A DNA stretch of 64,000 nt from NCBI RefSeq assembly GCF_007827815.1, contig NZ_VITH01000015.1:1-64000 (forward strand), given 5' to 3'. Position numbers and translations under genes: made by a program. The notes under the pieces were generated by a model that worked only from the letters and a program-made list of their open reading frames with translations, was not told the DNA's origin and made no database searches. Shown here piece by piece: positions 41,286-49,726 of the stretch. This stretch comes from Azospirillum brasilense (GTDB taxonomy: Bacteria; Pseudomonadota; Alphaproteobacteria; Azospirillales; Azospirillaceae). Numbering within the stretch: position 1 is the stretch's first letter; every line of letters begins with the position of its first letter.

Positions 41286-42299
41286 TTACAGCCACCCCTT
41301 GATGCTGGTTACCATGGCGTCGGTGGAAATGCCGTAGAGGTCGTGCAGGGTCGGCAGGGCGCCGGCCTTCAGGAATTCGTCGGGCAGGCCGATCTGGCGG
41401 AAGGCGCTGGGAACGACCCCGGCGCGCAGCAGCGTGCCGGCCACCGCCTCGCCCAGACCGCCGATGACCGTGTGGTTCTCGGCGACGACGACCATCCGCC
41501 CGCTGCGCCCGGCCTCGGCCAGGATGGTCTCGGTGTCGAGCGGCTTGATGGTCGGGACGTGCAGCACGGCGACGTCGACCTTGTCGGCCTCCAGGGCCTT
41601 CGCCACCTCCAGCGCCCGCATCGTCATGATGCCGGAGGAGATGACCAGCACGTCGGCGCCGTCGCGCAGAAGCTTCGCCTTGCCGAGTTCGAATTTATAG
41701 TCGTACTCGTCGAGCACCAGCGGGACGTTGCCGCGCAGCAGGCGCATGTAGACCGGCCCCTGGTGGGCGGCCATGGCGGGCACCGCCTGCTCGATCTCAT
41801 GGGCGTCGCAGGGGTCGATGACCACCATGTTCGGCATGGCGCGCATCAGGGCCAGATCCTCCGCCGCCTGATGGCTGGGGCCGTAGCCCGAGGTCAGGCC
41901 CGGCAGGGCGCAGGCGATCTTGACGTTGCGGTTCTCCTCCGCGATCGTCTGGTGCACGAAGTCGTAGGCCCGGCGCGAGGCGAAGACCGCGTAGGTGGTG
42001 ACGAAGGGCATGAAGCCCTCGTGCGCCAGACCGGAGGCGGCGCCCATCAGCAGCTGCTCGGCCATGCCCATCTGATAGAAGCGGTCCGGGTTGGCCTGGG
42101 CGAAGATGTGCAGGTCGGTGTATTTCGCCAGATCGGCGGTGAGGCCGACGATCTCCGGACGGGCTTTGGCCAGCTCGACCAGCGCGTGGCCGAAGGGGGC
42201 GGGCTTGGTGCGCTGCCCTTCGCCCGCGATCGAGGCGATCATGGCGGAGGTCTTCAGGCGCGGCTTGGCGGCGGCCGGGGTGGTGGTGGCGGTGCTCAT
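41286..42299 (-). CDS. transketolase C-terminal subunit
   Basis: A 337-residue subunit carrying the pyrimidine-binding and C-terminal domains of a split transketolase. Marks: the cofactor glutamate in FYQMGMAEQLLMGAASGLAHEG, VTTYAVFASRRAYDFVHQTIA, GLTSGYGPSHQAAEDLALMR. ATG 42299 overlaps the stop of the N-terminal subunit by four bases, so both halves are made in equal amounts. The split form is typical of enzymes in dedicated sugar or sulfosugar pathways rather than the central pentose pathway. Confidence 0.9.
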   Translation of the reverse strand: MSTATTTPAAAKPRLKTSAMIASIAGEGQRTKPAPFGHALVELAKARPEIVGLTADLAKYTDLHIFAQANPDRFYQMGMAEQLLMGAASGLAHEGFMPFVTTYAVFASRRAYDFVHQTIAEENRNVKIACALPGLTSGYGPSHQAAEDLALMRAMPNMVVIDPCDAHEIEQAVPAMAAHQGPVYMRLLRGNVPLVLDEYDYKFELGKAKLLRDGADVLVISSGIMTMRALEVAKALEADKVDVAVLHVPTIKPLDTETILAEAGRSGRMVVVAENHTVIGGLGEAVAGTLLRAGVVPSAFRQIGLPDEFLKAGALPTLHDLYGISTDAMVTSIKGWL

Positions 42300-43141
42300 G
42301 CGGTCCTCCCGGCGTCCAGCGCGTCGAGGGCGAGCGTCCACTCGTGCGCGTCCACGCGGATGAAGTGATTCTTTTCGCGGGCTTCGAGGAAGGGCACGCC
42401 CTTGCCCATTTTGGTGTCGCAGACGATCATGCGGGGCTTGGGTTCCGGATGGTCGCGGGCGGCGTCGAAGGCGGCGACCACGGCGTCCATGTCGTTGCCG
42501 TCCACCCGCTGGACGAACCAGCCGAAGGCCTCCAGCTTGTCGACCAGCGGCTCGAAGGCCATCACCTGGGTGGAGGGGCCATCGGCCTGCTGGTTGTTGA
42601 CGTCGACGATGCCGATCAGGTTGTCGAGCTTGTAATGGGCCGCCGACATGATGGCCTCCCAGACCGAGCCCTCGTCCAGCTCGCCGTCGGAGAAGAGCGT
42701 GTAGACGCGGTTGTCCGACGCCTTGCGCTTCAGGCCGAGGGCGATGCCGACCGCGATGCTGAGGCCGAGGCCGAGCGAGCCGCCCGACATCTCCATGCCC
42801 GGCGTGTAGGCGGCCATGCCCGACATCGGCAGGCGGCTGTCGTCGCTGCCGTAGGTTTCCAGCTCCTCGGCCGGGACGATGCCGGCCTCGATCAGGGCGG
42901 CGTAGAGCGCGATGGCGTAATGGCCGTTGGACAGCAGGAAGCGGTCTCGGCCTTCCCAGTGCGGGTCCTCCGGCCGGTAGCGCATGGCGTGGAAGTAGGA
43001 CACGGCCAGCACGTCGGCGATGTCGAGAGCCTGCCCGATGTAGCCCTGGCCCTGCACCTCGCCCATCAGCACGGCGTTGCGGCGGATGCGGTAGGCGCGT
43101 TCGGTCAGGGGAACGTTGTGGCCCAGTTGGGAGGTGTCCAC
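42296..43141 (-). CDS. transketolase N-terminal subunit (thiamine-diphosphate binding)
   Basis: A 281-residue subunit with the diphosphate-binding domain. The metal/ThDP motif reads FSDGELDEGSVWEAIMSAAHYKLDNLIGIVDVNNQQADG; other family marks are GYIGQALDIADVLA, RDRFLLSNGHYAIALYA and EMSGGSLGLGLSIAVGIALG. Start ATG 43141 follows a moderate ribosome site. It pairs with the C-terminal subunit just downstream. Confidence 0.9.
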   Translation of the reverse strand: MDTSQLGHNVPLTERAYRIRRNAVLMGEVQGQGYIGQALDIADVLAVSYFHAMRYRPEDPHWEGRDRFLLSNGHYAIALYAALIEAGIVPAEELETYGSDDSRLPMSGMAAYTPGMEMSGGSLGLGLSIAVGIALGLKRKASDNRVYTLFSDGELDEGSVWEAIMSAAHYKLDNLIGIVDVNNQQADGPSTQVMAFEPLVDKLEAFGWFVQRVDGNDMDAVVAAFDAARDHPEPKPRMIVCDTKMGKGVPFLEAREKNHFIRVDAHEWTLALDALDAGRTA

Positions 43142-43166
43142 GGGAGTCGTCTCCAGCGTTTCGGGA

Positions 43167-43916
43167 TCAGTGGATGAGCATGCCGCCGTTGACGTCGAGC
43201 GTGGCGCCCGTGACGTAGGACGACAGCTCCGACGCCAGGAAGAGGCAGGAGCGCGCCACGTCCTCGGCGTCGCCCAGGCGGTTCAGCGGGATGCCCTTGA
43301 GGATGTCCGCCCGCAGCTCGGGCGTCAGCTTGCCGCCGGTGATGTCGGTCTGGATCAGGCCGGGGGTGACGGAGTTGACGCGGACGTTGTCCGGACCCAG
43401 CTCCCGCGCCATCGCCTTGGCGAGGCCGAGCACGCCGGCCTTGGCGGCGCTGTAGTGCGGGCCGCCGAAGATGCCGCCGCCGCGCTGCGCCGACACCGAG
43501 GAGATGCAGACGATGGAGCCGGACTTCTGGGCGCGCATGTGCGGGACGACCGCCTGGCTCATGTAGAGCGTGCCGCGCAGGCTGACGTCGGTCACCGCCT
43601 CATAGTTCTTCGGCTCGATGTCCATGAACTTCAGCGGCTGGGTGATGCCGGCGTTGTTGACCAGCACGTCGATGCGGCCGAACTCCTCGACCACGCGGGC
43701 GGCGGCGCTGACGCAGGCGGCCTTGTCGGTCACGTCGCAGGCGATGCCGCGGTGCGCCTCGCCCAGCTCGGCGGCGGCTTCGGCGGCCTGACCGCCGTCG
43801 AGGTCCAGGATGATCGCCCGCCCGCCGTGCAGCGCGAACAGCCGCGCCGTGGCTCGGCCGATGCCGCGCTGGGACGCCGCTCCGGTGATCACGCACACCT
43901 TGTTGGACAGCAACAT
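43167..43916 (-). CDS. short-chain dehydrogenase/reductase
   Basis: A 249-residue classical SDR. TGAASQRGIGRATA is the NAD(P) loop, NNAGITQPL the structural motif, and Ser...YSAAKAG (Tyr and Lys of the catalytic triad) is intact. Asp in IILDLDGG after the second strand suggests NAD+ preference. First gene of the operon that continues with the transketolase halves. It probably oxidises or reduces a polyol or ketose that the transketolase then uses. A LysR gene is divergent. Confidence 0.9.
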   Translation of the reverse strand: MLLSNKVCVITGAASQRGIGRATARLFALHGGRAIILDLDGGQAAEAAAELGEAHRGIACDVTDKAACVSAAARVVEEFGRIDVLVNNAGITQPLKFMDIEPKNYEAVTDVSLRGTLYMSQAVVPHMRAQKSGSIVCISSVSAQRGGGIFGGPHYSAAKAGVLGLAKAMARELGPDNVRVNSVTPGLIQTDITGGKLTPELRADILKGIPLNRLGDAEDVARSCLFLASELSSYVTGATLDVNGGMLIH

Positions 43917-44100
43917 GCTCGCTCCCTTTGTTCGAAGCTGGCTCCGCCATGGCGGCCGTGGGTGTGACGGCCGTGGGCGTGGCGGCCCTGGGGATGCCGC
44001 GGCGGAGCGTCGTTTTCGCTCGGTTTTGGTGGTTTTTCGGTACGGAGGGCGGATGGTCCGGGCCTCCGATCGTTGCAACAATCCTATGGTCTTGAGATGA

Positions 44101-44115
44101 ATTCGACAAACGAAT
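44101..44115. promoter_or_regulatory. LysR-type T-N11-A box 1 between LysR and SDR genes
   Basis: ATTCG-ACAAA-CGAAT is a perfect dyad and contains T-N11-A (T44102, A44114), the classic LysR recognition form. It lies 42 bases before the LysR start and 185 bases before the SDR start. Confidence 0.65.
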
Positions 44116-44130
44116 AAGATTGCCAAATGC

Positions 44131-44143
44131 TGAAATAAATTCA
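44131..44143. promoter_or_regulatory. LysR-type T-N11-A box 2
   Basis: TGAA-ATAAA-TTCA is a second dyad with T-N11-A geometry (T44131, A44143), centred about 29 bases (close to three helical turns) from box 1. Paired recognition and activation sites are usual for LysR regulators, so this and box 1 together probably control the divergent genes. Confidence 0.55.
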
Positions 44144-44156
44144 TCAATATGGTGCG

Positions 44157-45095
44157 ATGCGGAAACGGATTTCCATCAAGGCTTTGCAAGCCTTTGAGGC
44201 GGCGGCGCGGCTCGGTTCCTTCGCAACGGCGGCGCAGGATCTCGGCCTGACGCCCTCGGCGATCAGCCATCAGGTGAAGATTCTGGAGGAGCAGCTCGGC
44301 CTGCGGCTGTTCCACCGCGTGCATCGGTCGGTCGCGCTGACCGACGACGGGCGGGCCTACGCCGCGGAGATCATCGCCGCCTTCGCCCGCATCGACACGG
44401 CGACCCGCAACGTGACGACGACGGGCAGCGGCACGACGATCCTGACCGTGCGCTCGATGCCCAGCTTTGCCGCGCAATGGCTGATGCCGCGGCTGGGGCG
44501 GGTGAAGGAGATCCACCCCGCCATCGACATCCGCCTGCGCGCGTCGGTCTCACCCATCGACCTGACGACGGGGGCGGTCGACGTGGACATCCGCTACAAC
44601 CCCGGCCCGCCGCCGGCCGGCTGCGTGCTGGAGCTGTTTCCCGACGACGTCATCGTGCCGATGTGCTCCCCGGCGCTGGCGAACGGGCTGAACCCGATCC
44701 GCAAGCCGTCGGACATCAGCCGCCACATCCTGATCCATTCGGAAATCAACATCGTCGGCTGGCGCGACTGGGCGAACCGGCACCGCGGGGTCGAGTTGGA
44801 CATGGAGCGCGGCCTGCGCTTCGACCGCTCCTTCATGGCGATCAACGCTGCGGCGAACGGCATGGGCGTGTGCCTGGACAGCCTGCTGCTGGCCCGGCAG
44901 GAACTGCTGGCCGGCCGGCTCATCATCCCCTTCCCGACCCGCGGCCTGCGGGCGCAGGGGCATGGCTTCGTGACCCTGAAATCGACCGCCAACCTTCCCA
45001 AGATCCGGCTGTTCCGCGAGTGGCTGTTCAGCGAGCTGGAAGCCGGACGGCAGTGGGAGGAGCAGTTCCTGTCCTCACTGAACAAAAGCGATTAG
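44157..45095 (+). CDS. LysR-family regulator of the TRAP/transketolase operon
   Basis: A 312-residue regulator. The helix-turn-helix is in the first 65 residues (ALQAFEAAARLGSFATAAQDLGLTPSAISHQVKILEEQLG). This is the GcvA/AmpR-like subgroup that opens with I..LQAFEAAARLGSF. The effector domain follows from about residue 92. The start is the ATG at 44157; no strong ribosome site is visible. It is divergent from the SDR gene and two T-N11-A boxes lie between them. The IS element lies 31 bases after the stop. Confidence 0.9.
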   Translation: MRKRISIKALQAFEAAARLGSFATAAQDLGLTPSAISHQVKILEEQLGLRLFHRVHRSVALTDDGRAYAAEIIAAFARIDTATRNVTTTGSGTTILTVRSMPSFAAQWLMPRLGRVKEIHPAIDIRLRASVSPIDLTTGAVDVDIRYNPGPPPAGCVLELFPDDVIVPMCSPALANGLNPIRKPSDISRHILIHSEINIVGWRDWANRHRGVELDMERGLRFDRSFMAINAAANGMGVCLDSLLLARQELLAGRLIIPFPTRGLRAQGHGFVTLKSTANLPKIRLFREWLFSELEAGRQWEEQFLSSLNKSD

Positions 45096-45116
45096 GGCCT
45101 GTCAGGCGGCCGTGGT

Positions 45117-46669
45117 GTTCGGCGGCTGCTAATTACCCACATCGTCGAGAGCGAGGGTCGCGCCGAGCACGATGTCGGCCAGACGCGCCATGCCGCGCCA
45201 CAGGACTTGGTCGCCGGGCGGTCGGTCCCCGGCTCGGGCAAGCCAGCCGCCCAGTCTTGCGATCTTCCGGACGTAGCTGGCCAAATCGTGGATGCCCGAC
45301 GGGTTGGGGCTTGTGTCGGGGACCACGCGGTCGAGGACCGCGGTTTCAATCCCGGTCAGGGCAATGCCGGGCGCAACGTCCGGCACGACCCGGTTCATCA
45401 TCCGCAGCCAGAAGATTCGCCAGCCCACGATGCACAGCACCGCGATCAGCTTGACGAGGCGCTCGGCCGTCCGGAGCCGCGCCGCCTCCACCTTGCACCC
45501 CGATTTCAAAATCTTGTGGAATTCCTCCACGCGCCAGCGCAGGGCGTACCAGCGCAGCTTCTCCACGGCGGCCGCGGTGTCGGCGACCGGCAAGTCGGTG
45601 GCGAGCTTCCAGTCGATACGCGGGCGGTTCTCCGGCTGGTCCAACTCCCGGGCGTGCAGGATCGTCAGGTCGAGCGCCGGGTATCGTCTCTCTTTCCCGA
45701 TCGGCGGCCGGACGTGCAAGATGGAGTAGGTGAGCTCGAGTTCCGCGGTTTCGGTCCGCCCGGCGGCATCCCGGACGGCGATGCGGTGGCGGCCCCCCAC
45801 GGCCACCTCGCCCATCAGGCGGGCAACCGTGGTGGTGCCGTCCCCTGCGAGCCGGTCGACACACGTCCGGACCAGGAAGTGGGTCCCGAGATCGCGTGCG
45901 AGGCAGAAGAACTCGTAGATGTCGTTCTCGCGGTCGCCGACGTAGACGCAGCGGGCCGGGTCCCCGAACAACTCTGCGGTCCGCCGCATGTTGTCCAGCC
46001 AGCGGACACTTTCCTTTCCATCGATCGGGACCCGCGTCGGATTGATGTGCCTCTTGAGGGCGCCGGTTCCCTTGAACGTCTTGCGGGTCCAGAATTTGAC
46101 CGCGCCCAGGCCGAGCGGCAGGCCGTCCGTCGTGATCGCCAGGCTGGAGTGCATCAGCAGCCCGCAAGCGGTGTAGGGGCGCACGCCGCCCTGCCGATGA
46201 TTGTTGCCGTTGCCTTTGTAGGTCCAGCCGACCTGGTCGGGACGCTCGCGCTCAAAGGAGAACTCGGTCGTGTCCTGGACAACGAGGATGACGCCGAGCG
46301 CGGCGGCAACGCGGCGGCGCGTCGCTTCGACGTGGCCCGCCAGAATGTCCCCCTCACCGACCCGGTCGTTGGCGAAGAACCGGTAGGCCGCCTTGGTGTT
46401 GGCCCAGTCCTGGCAGGCCAGGGGAAGGCTCTCGCCCAAGGCGTTCGCCAATTGCTCCAGCACCCGGTGCAGCCGCCGATCCAGGCGCCGGTCGACCAGA
46501 TGGCAGCTGGCGAGTTCATCGTCGATCCAGTTCCTTGAAGCATCGGTCATCGGTACCTCCCGGACCTCTTTCCAATGTCAACAGCCCGCTGTTTGATGTG
46601 GCGGAGACCGGCGTGCCGCCCAACCCGCCCAGCCTGAATGACGATGTGGGTAATTAGCAGGTTCGGCGG
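45117..46669 (-). mobile_element. IS4-family (IS50-like) insertion sequence with 9-bp target duplication
   Basis: The element runs from 45126 to 46660 (1535 bp). Its ends are perfect 21-bp inverted repeats (45126-45146 and 46640-46660, beginning CTGCTAATTACCCAC). GTTCGGCGG is duplicated on both sides (45117-45125 and 46661-46669), the 9-bp target duplication expected of the IS50/Tn5 group. Perfect ends, a clean duplication and an intact transposase indicate a recent insertion. It landed between the LysR gene and a small membrane-protein gene without breaking either. Confidence 0.95.
45129..46550 (-). CDS. IS4-family transposase (IS50/Tn5 type)
   Basis: A 473-residue transposase. The opening NWIDDELASCHLVDRRLDRRLHRVLEQLA is the Tn5-type N-terminal domain. 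Catalytic residues are seen as D in VVQDTTEFSF, D in CVYVGDRENDIYEF, and the Y-(2)-R-(3)-E-(6)-K signature in YALRWRVEEFHKILKSG. GGAGG precedes ATG 46550. The TAG stop (45129-45131) lies inside the left terminal repeat, a compact arrangement. The length equals that of Tn5 transposase (476 aa). Confidence 0.95.
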   Translation of the reverse strand: MTDASRNWIDDELASCHLVDRRLDRRLHRVLEQLANALGESLPLACQDWANTKAAYRFFANDRVGEGDILAGHVEATRRRVAAALGVILVVQDTTEFSFERERPDQVGWTYKGNGNNHRQGGVRPYTACGLLMHSSLAITTDGLPLGLGAVKFWTRKTFKGTGALKRHINPTRVPIDGKESVRWLDNMRRTAELFGDPARCVYVGDRENDIYEFFCLARDLGTHFLVRTCVDRLAGDGTTTVARLMGEVAVGGRHRIAVRDAAGRTETAELELTYSILHVRPPIGKERRYPALDLTILHARELDQPENRPRIDWKLATDLPVADTAAAVEKLRWYALRWRVEEFHKILKSGCKVEAARLRTAERLVKLIAVLCIVGWRIFWLRMMNRVVPDVAPGIALTGIETAVLDRVVPDTSPNPSGIHDLASYVRKIARLGGWLARAGDRPPGDQVLWRGMARLADIVLGATLALDDVGN

Positions 46670-46673
46670 GCGC

Positions 46674-46814
46674 TTACAGTCCGCTGGCTTCGTCGTTCTT
46701 CTTCGCCTTCTCTTTCTTCGCCTGATCGTGATGCCACTTGATGGCGAAGAACATGCCCGTGCCCAGCACGATGATCTTGAACGGAAAGAAGACCATGGGG
46801 AACCAGTCGTACAT
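46674..46814 (-). CDS. small single-span membrane protein
   Basis: A 46-residue protein, MYDWFPMVFFPFKIIVLGTGMFFAIKW then a basic Lys/Asp/Glu-rich tail. It has one hydrophobic segment (about 4-25). ATG 46814 is chosen because GGAG is nine bases upstream; an ATG at 46823 would leave no room for ribosome binding. The last codon and stop lie five bases from the IS target duplication, so the insertion just missed it. Similarity to known small proteins is not evident. Confidence 0.6.
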   Translation of the reverse strand: MYDWFPMVFFPFKIIVLGTGMFFAIKWHHDQAKKEKAKKNDEASGL

Positions 46815-47231
46815 TTTGAACATCTCCAAGCTTTGACGCTGCCCATCGTCGGGGAACCTGACGGCGGTCAGGTCGGGCGCGTGTCGTTGTCTGCGGGCGG
46901 GGCCGTCAGCCGGATCGGCGTCGGAGCAGTCCGGACCACCGACCTCGCAGCGGGCGACCACGCACGCCGGTGCCGGGAGGGGGACGAGGCGGCCACTCCT
47001 GTTCGGATGACATCGCGTGTTCCTTCAGGAGGCAATGCCTGCATTCAATGCGTGATGCTATGCTCCATTTAGACCGACAATGTCAATTTGAATGCATCCA
47101 ATACGCGTTCGAAATTCATACAAGCATGGGGGATATGGCCGATGCCCCGGCCGGAAGGCCGGCCGCTTGCCGCACGATCTCGCGCAGACTCCCGGCGGTC
47201 CTTTGGAGCACGGACGGTACCGGAGGACGGG
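46815..47231. promoter_or_regulatory. 417-base intergenic region with a TGCATTCAA inverted repeat
   Basis: No supportable gene. TGCATTCAA (47040-47048) and TTGAATGCA (47088-47096) form a 9-bp inverted repeat about 40 bases apart in an AT-rich stretch. Reading leftward, TTGACA stands just inside the right arm with a CATAGCAT-like -10 about 17 bases on, so a promoter for the small membrane protein may start here. The region also holds the 3' flank of the convergent short-chain dehydrogenase gene. Confidence 0.4.
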
Positions 47232-47963
47232 TCAATAGGGCAGCCGCCGACCGTCCCATGCGAACAGGCCACCGCTGTCCGTCGGCGTCAGATCGCCGAG
47301 GACACGGAGCAGATGCGCGGCGGCGACGTCGGCGCTGAACAGCCGGTCCGCAGCCACCCCGGCCTGGAAAGGGTGCGACAGGGGGGTGTCGACGGTGCCC
47401 GGATGCAGCGCGACGCAAACGGCCTCCGGCCGTGAGCGCGCCAGTTCGATGGCCGTGGTCCGGACGATCTGATTGAGCGCCGCCTTGGACGCCCGGTAGC
47501 CGTACCAGCCGCCGAGCCGGTTGTCGGCGATGCTGCCGACCTTGGCGGAGAGCGCCGCGAAGACCGCCCGCCCGCGCCGCGGCAGCCGCGGCAGGAAATG
47601 CTTGGCGGCCAGCGCCGGGCCGGTGGCGTTGACCTGGAACAGGCGCGCCATGGCGGTCGGGTCCAGGCTGCGCCAGCTCTTCTCCGGTTGCACCGCGTCC
47701 TGGTGCAGCAGGCCGCTGGCGATGAAGACGAGGTCGACCGTCCCCGCCATCGCCGCCGCCTCGGCGATGGAAGGCTCGTCGGCGAGGTCGAGAAAGCCGG
47801 TGCGCAGCTTGTCCGCCGGGGCGATGGGGCGGCGCGACAGGGCCACCACCTCCGTCACTCCCGGATCGGCCAGCAGCCGCTGCGTCACGGCGGCGCCGAT
47901 GCCGCCGCTCGCCCCGATCACAGCCGCCCGGATCGACGTGGTGAAACCCGCGATTCCGCTCAT
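47232..47963 (-). CDS. short-chain dehydrogenase, C-factor (CsgA)-like
   Basis: A 243-residue SDR. The nucleotide loop is VIGASGGIGAAVTQ; NATGPAL stands where the structural motif is; the catalytic Tyr-Lys is in GYRASKAALNQI. The wide GWYGYRASKAALNQIVRT stretch and the C-terminal PGTVDTPLSHPF are typical of the C-factor-like subgroup. Physiological substrate unknown. ATG 47963 is the likely start; the upstream part of the frame is out of family. Divergent from the FAD-linked dehydrogenase operon. Confidence 0.85.
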   Translation of the reverse strand: MSGIAGFTTSIRAAVIGASGGIGAAVTQRLLADPGVTEVVALSRRPIAPADKLRTGFLDLADEPSIAEAAAMAGTVDLVFIASGLLHQDAVQPEKSWRSLDPTAMARLFQVNATGPALAAKHFLPRLPRRGRAVFAALSAKVGSIADNRLGGWYGYRASKAALNQIVRTTAIELARSRPEAVCVALHPGTVDTPLSHPFQAGVAADRLFSADVAAAHLLRVLGDLTPTDSGGLFAWDGRRLPY

Positions 47964-48174
47964 GACACCCCCTCCCGCGGAGAGTGACAACACCGCGCTC
48001 CGCCGATGGTTCAACGGCGTCGAGCGACGGCGGCGCGAACCGCCCCGCGTTTCAAATCTTGCGTCCGATCCCGCCGATAGGGTCGGAGGGTGCCTGTAAC
48101 GACGCTTCCGCGCACCGAAAATTCGCCCTCTCTGCAAAAAGAGGTTTGTTGGAGCACATATCTCAAGCTATCAT

Positions 48175-48191
48175 ATTACAGTTGATGTAAT
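48175..48191. promoter_or_regulatory. ATTACA-N5-TGTAAT dyad upstream of the FAD-dehydrogenase operon
   Basis: ATTACA (48175-48180) and TGTAAT (48186-48191) are perfect inverted arms around GTTGA in an AT-rich stretch, 42 bases before the GTG start at 48233. It is a likely operator, and the operon's own IclR-type regulator (54907) is the obvious candidate to bind it, though IclR sites vary and no match can be claimed. Confidence 0.5.
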
Positions 48192-48232
48192 CGTATATCG
48201 ATCATTTACTGACTGGATCAAGGAGATCGCGG

Positions 48233-49663
48233 GTGGACGTGATCGCTGAACTGACGAGCCTGATCGGCGCCGACGCCGTCCTGACCGACCCCGCCGATCT
48301 GGACGCCGTGACCGAGGATTGGCGCGGGCGCTACCGCGGCCCGGCGCTCTGCCTCGCGCGTCCCGCCAACGCCGGACAGGTGGCCGACGTGGTGCGCTGC
48401 TGCGCCAAGCACGGCGTGCCGGTCCTGCCGCAGGGCGGCAACACCAGCCTGTGCGGCGGCGCCGTCCCGTCGGAGACCGGCCCCGCCCCGGTCATCCTCA
48501 GCCTGACCCGCATGCGCGCGGTCCGCGCCATCGACCCGGTGAACAACACGATGGAGGTCGAGGCCGGCTGCGTCCTCGCCACCGTGCAGGAGGCCGCCGT
48601 GGCCGCCGGGCGGCTCTACCCGGTCAGCCTGGGCGCCGAGGGCTCCTGCCAGATCGGCGGCACCATCGCCACCAACGCCGGCGGCACCTCGGTCCTGCGC
48701 TACGGCAACACGCGCGAGAACGTGCTGGGGCTGGAGGTCGTGCTGGCCGACGGCACCGTCTGGTCGGGCCTGTACGGCCTGCGCAAGAACAACACCGGCT
48801 ACGACCTGAAGCACCTGTTCATCGGCTCGGAAGGCACGCTCGGCATCATCACCGCGGCGACCCTGAAGCTGCACCCGCTGCCGACGCGCCACGCGGTGGC
48901 CTGGGTCGGCATGGCCTCGCCGGAGGACGCGCTGACCCTGCTGACCCGCGTGCAGGAACGCAGCGCGGCCCGGCTGTCCGCCTTCGAGATGATCAACCGC
49001 CTGCAGCTCGACCTGGTGGTCGGCAACGTCCCCGGCCGGCGCAGCCCGATCGACAGCGCGGCCGACTGGCACGTCCTGATCGAGCTGTCGGACAACGGCT
49101 CCGGCGAGGCGCTCGACGCCGAGCTTCAGGCGATCCTGGAGGACGCCTTCGCCGACGGGCTGCTCAGCGACGCGGCGCTGGCCGCCAGCGAGGCGCAGCG
49201 CCACGCCATGTGGGAGATCCGCCACAGCGTGTCGGAGGCCAACAAGAAGGCCGGCGTCGGCCTGACCACCGACTGCGCGGTGCCGCTGTCGGCGGTGCCG
49301 GCCTTCATCGCGTCGGCGACCGCGGCGGTGCGCGCCCTGGTGCCCGACCTGCCGGTGATCGTGGTCGCCCATCTCGGCGACGGCAACGTCCATTTCATCC
49401 CCTTCTTCAGCTTCGACGCCTGGGAGGCCGCCGCCGCGGCGGGCGACCGCGACGCGCTCGCCGCCGCGCTGCGCCACGCCGTCAACGACGAGGCCGCCCG
49501 GCTCAAGGGCACCTTCAGCGCCGAACACGGGATCGGTCGCGTCCAGCTCGCCGAGATGGCCCGCTACAAGCCGTCGGCGGAGCTGACGCTGATGCGCGCG
49601 GTCAAGCGGGCGCTCGACCCGCAGAACATCTTCAATCCCGGACGGCTCCTGCCGCCGGGCTGA
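48233..49663 (+). CDS. FAD-linked 2-hydroxyacid dehydrogenase (GlcD / D2HGDH family)
   Basis: A 476-residue flavoprotein. The FAD-binding PCMH domain includes VPVLPQGGNTSLCGGA, SLGAEGSCQIGGTIATNAGGTSVLRYGNTRENVLGLEVVLADG and GSEGTLGIITAATLKLHP. The C-terminal domain has the metal-ligand histidines in VVAHLGDGNVHF and the FSAEHGIGRVQLAEM motif. It probably oxidises a D-2-hydroxy acid to the 2-oxo acid with electrons to a quinone or ETF. GTG 48233 has AAGGAG at good spacing. First gene of the operon with the ABC importer, so the imported compound may be its substrate. Confidence 0.92.
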   Translation: MDVIAELTSLIGADAVLTDPADLDAVTEDWRGRYRGPALCLARPANAGQVADVVRCCAKHGVPVLPQGGNTSLCGGAVPSETGPAPVILSLTRMRAVRAIDPVNNTMEVEAGCVLATVQEAAVAAGRLYPVSLGAEGSCQIGGTIATNAGGTSVLRYGNTRENVLGLEVVLADGTVWSGLYGLRKNNTGYDLKHLFIGSEGTLGIITAATLKLHPLPTRHAVAWVGMASPEDALTLLTRVQERSAARLSAFEMINRLQLDLVVGNVPGRRSPIDSAADWHVLIELSDNGSGEALDAELQAILEDAFADGLLSDAALAASEAQRHAMWEIRHSVSEANKKAGVGLTTDCAVPLSAVPAFIASATAAVRALVPDLPVIVVAHLGDGNVHFIPFFSFDAWEAAAAAGDRDALAAALRHAVNDEAARLKGTFSAEHGIGRVQLAEMARYKPSAELTLMRAVKRALDPQNIFNPGRLLPPG

Positions 49664-49726
49664 CTTCCGCCTTTCCTTCCTCCGCAGCCTTTCCGCCGTC
49701 CCGGCCCATCCTCGAGGAGTTCCGAC

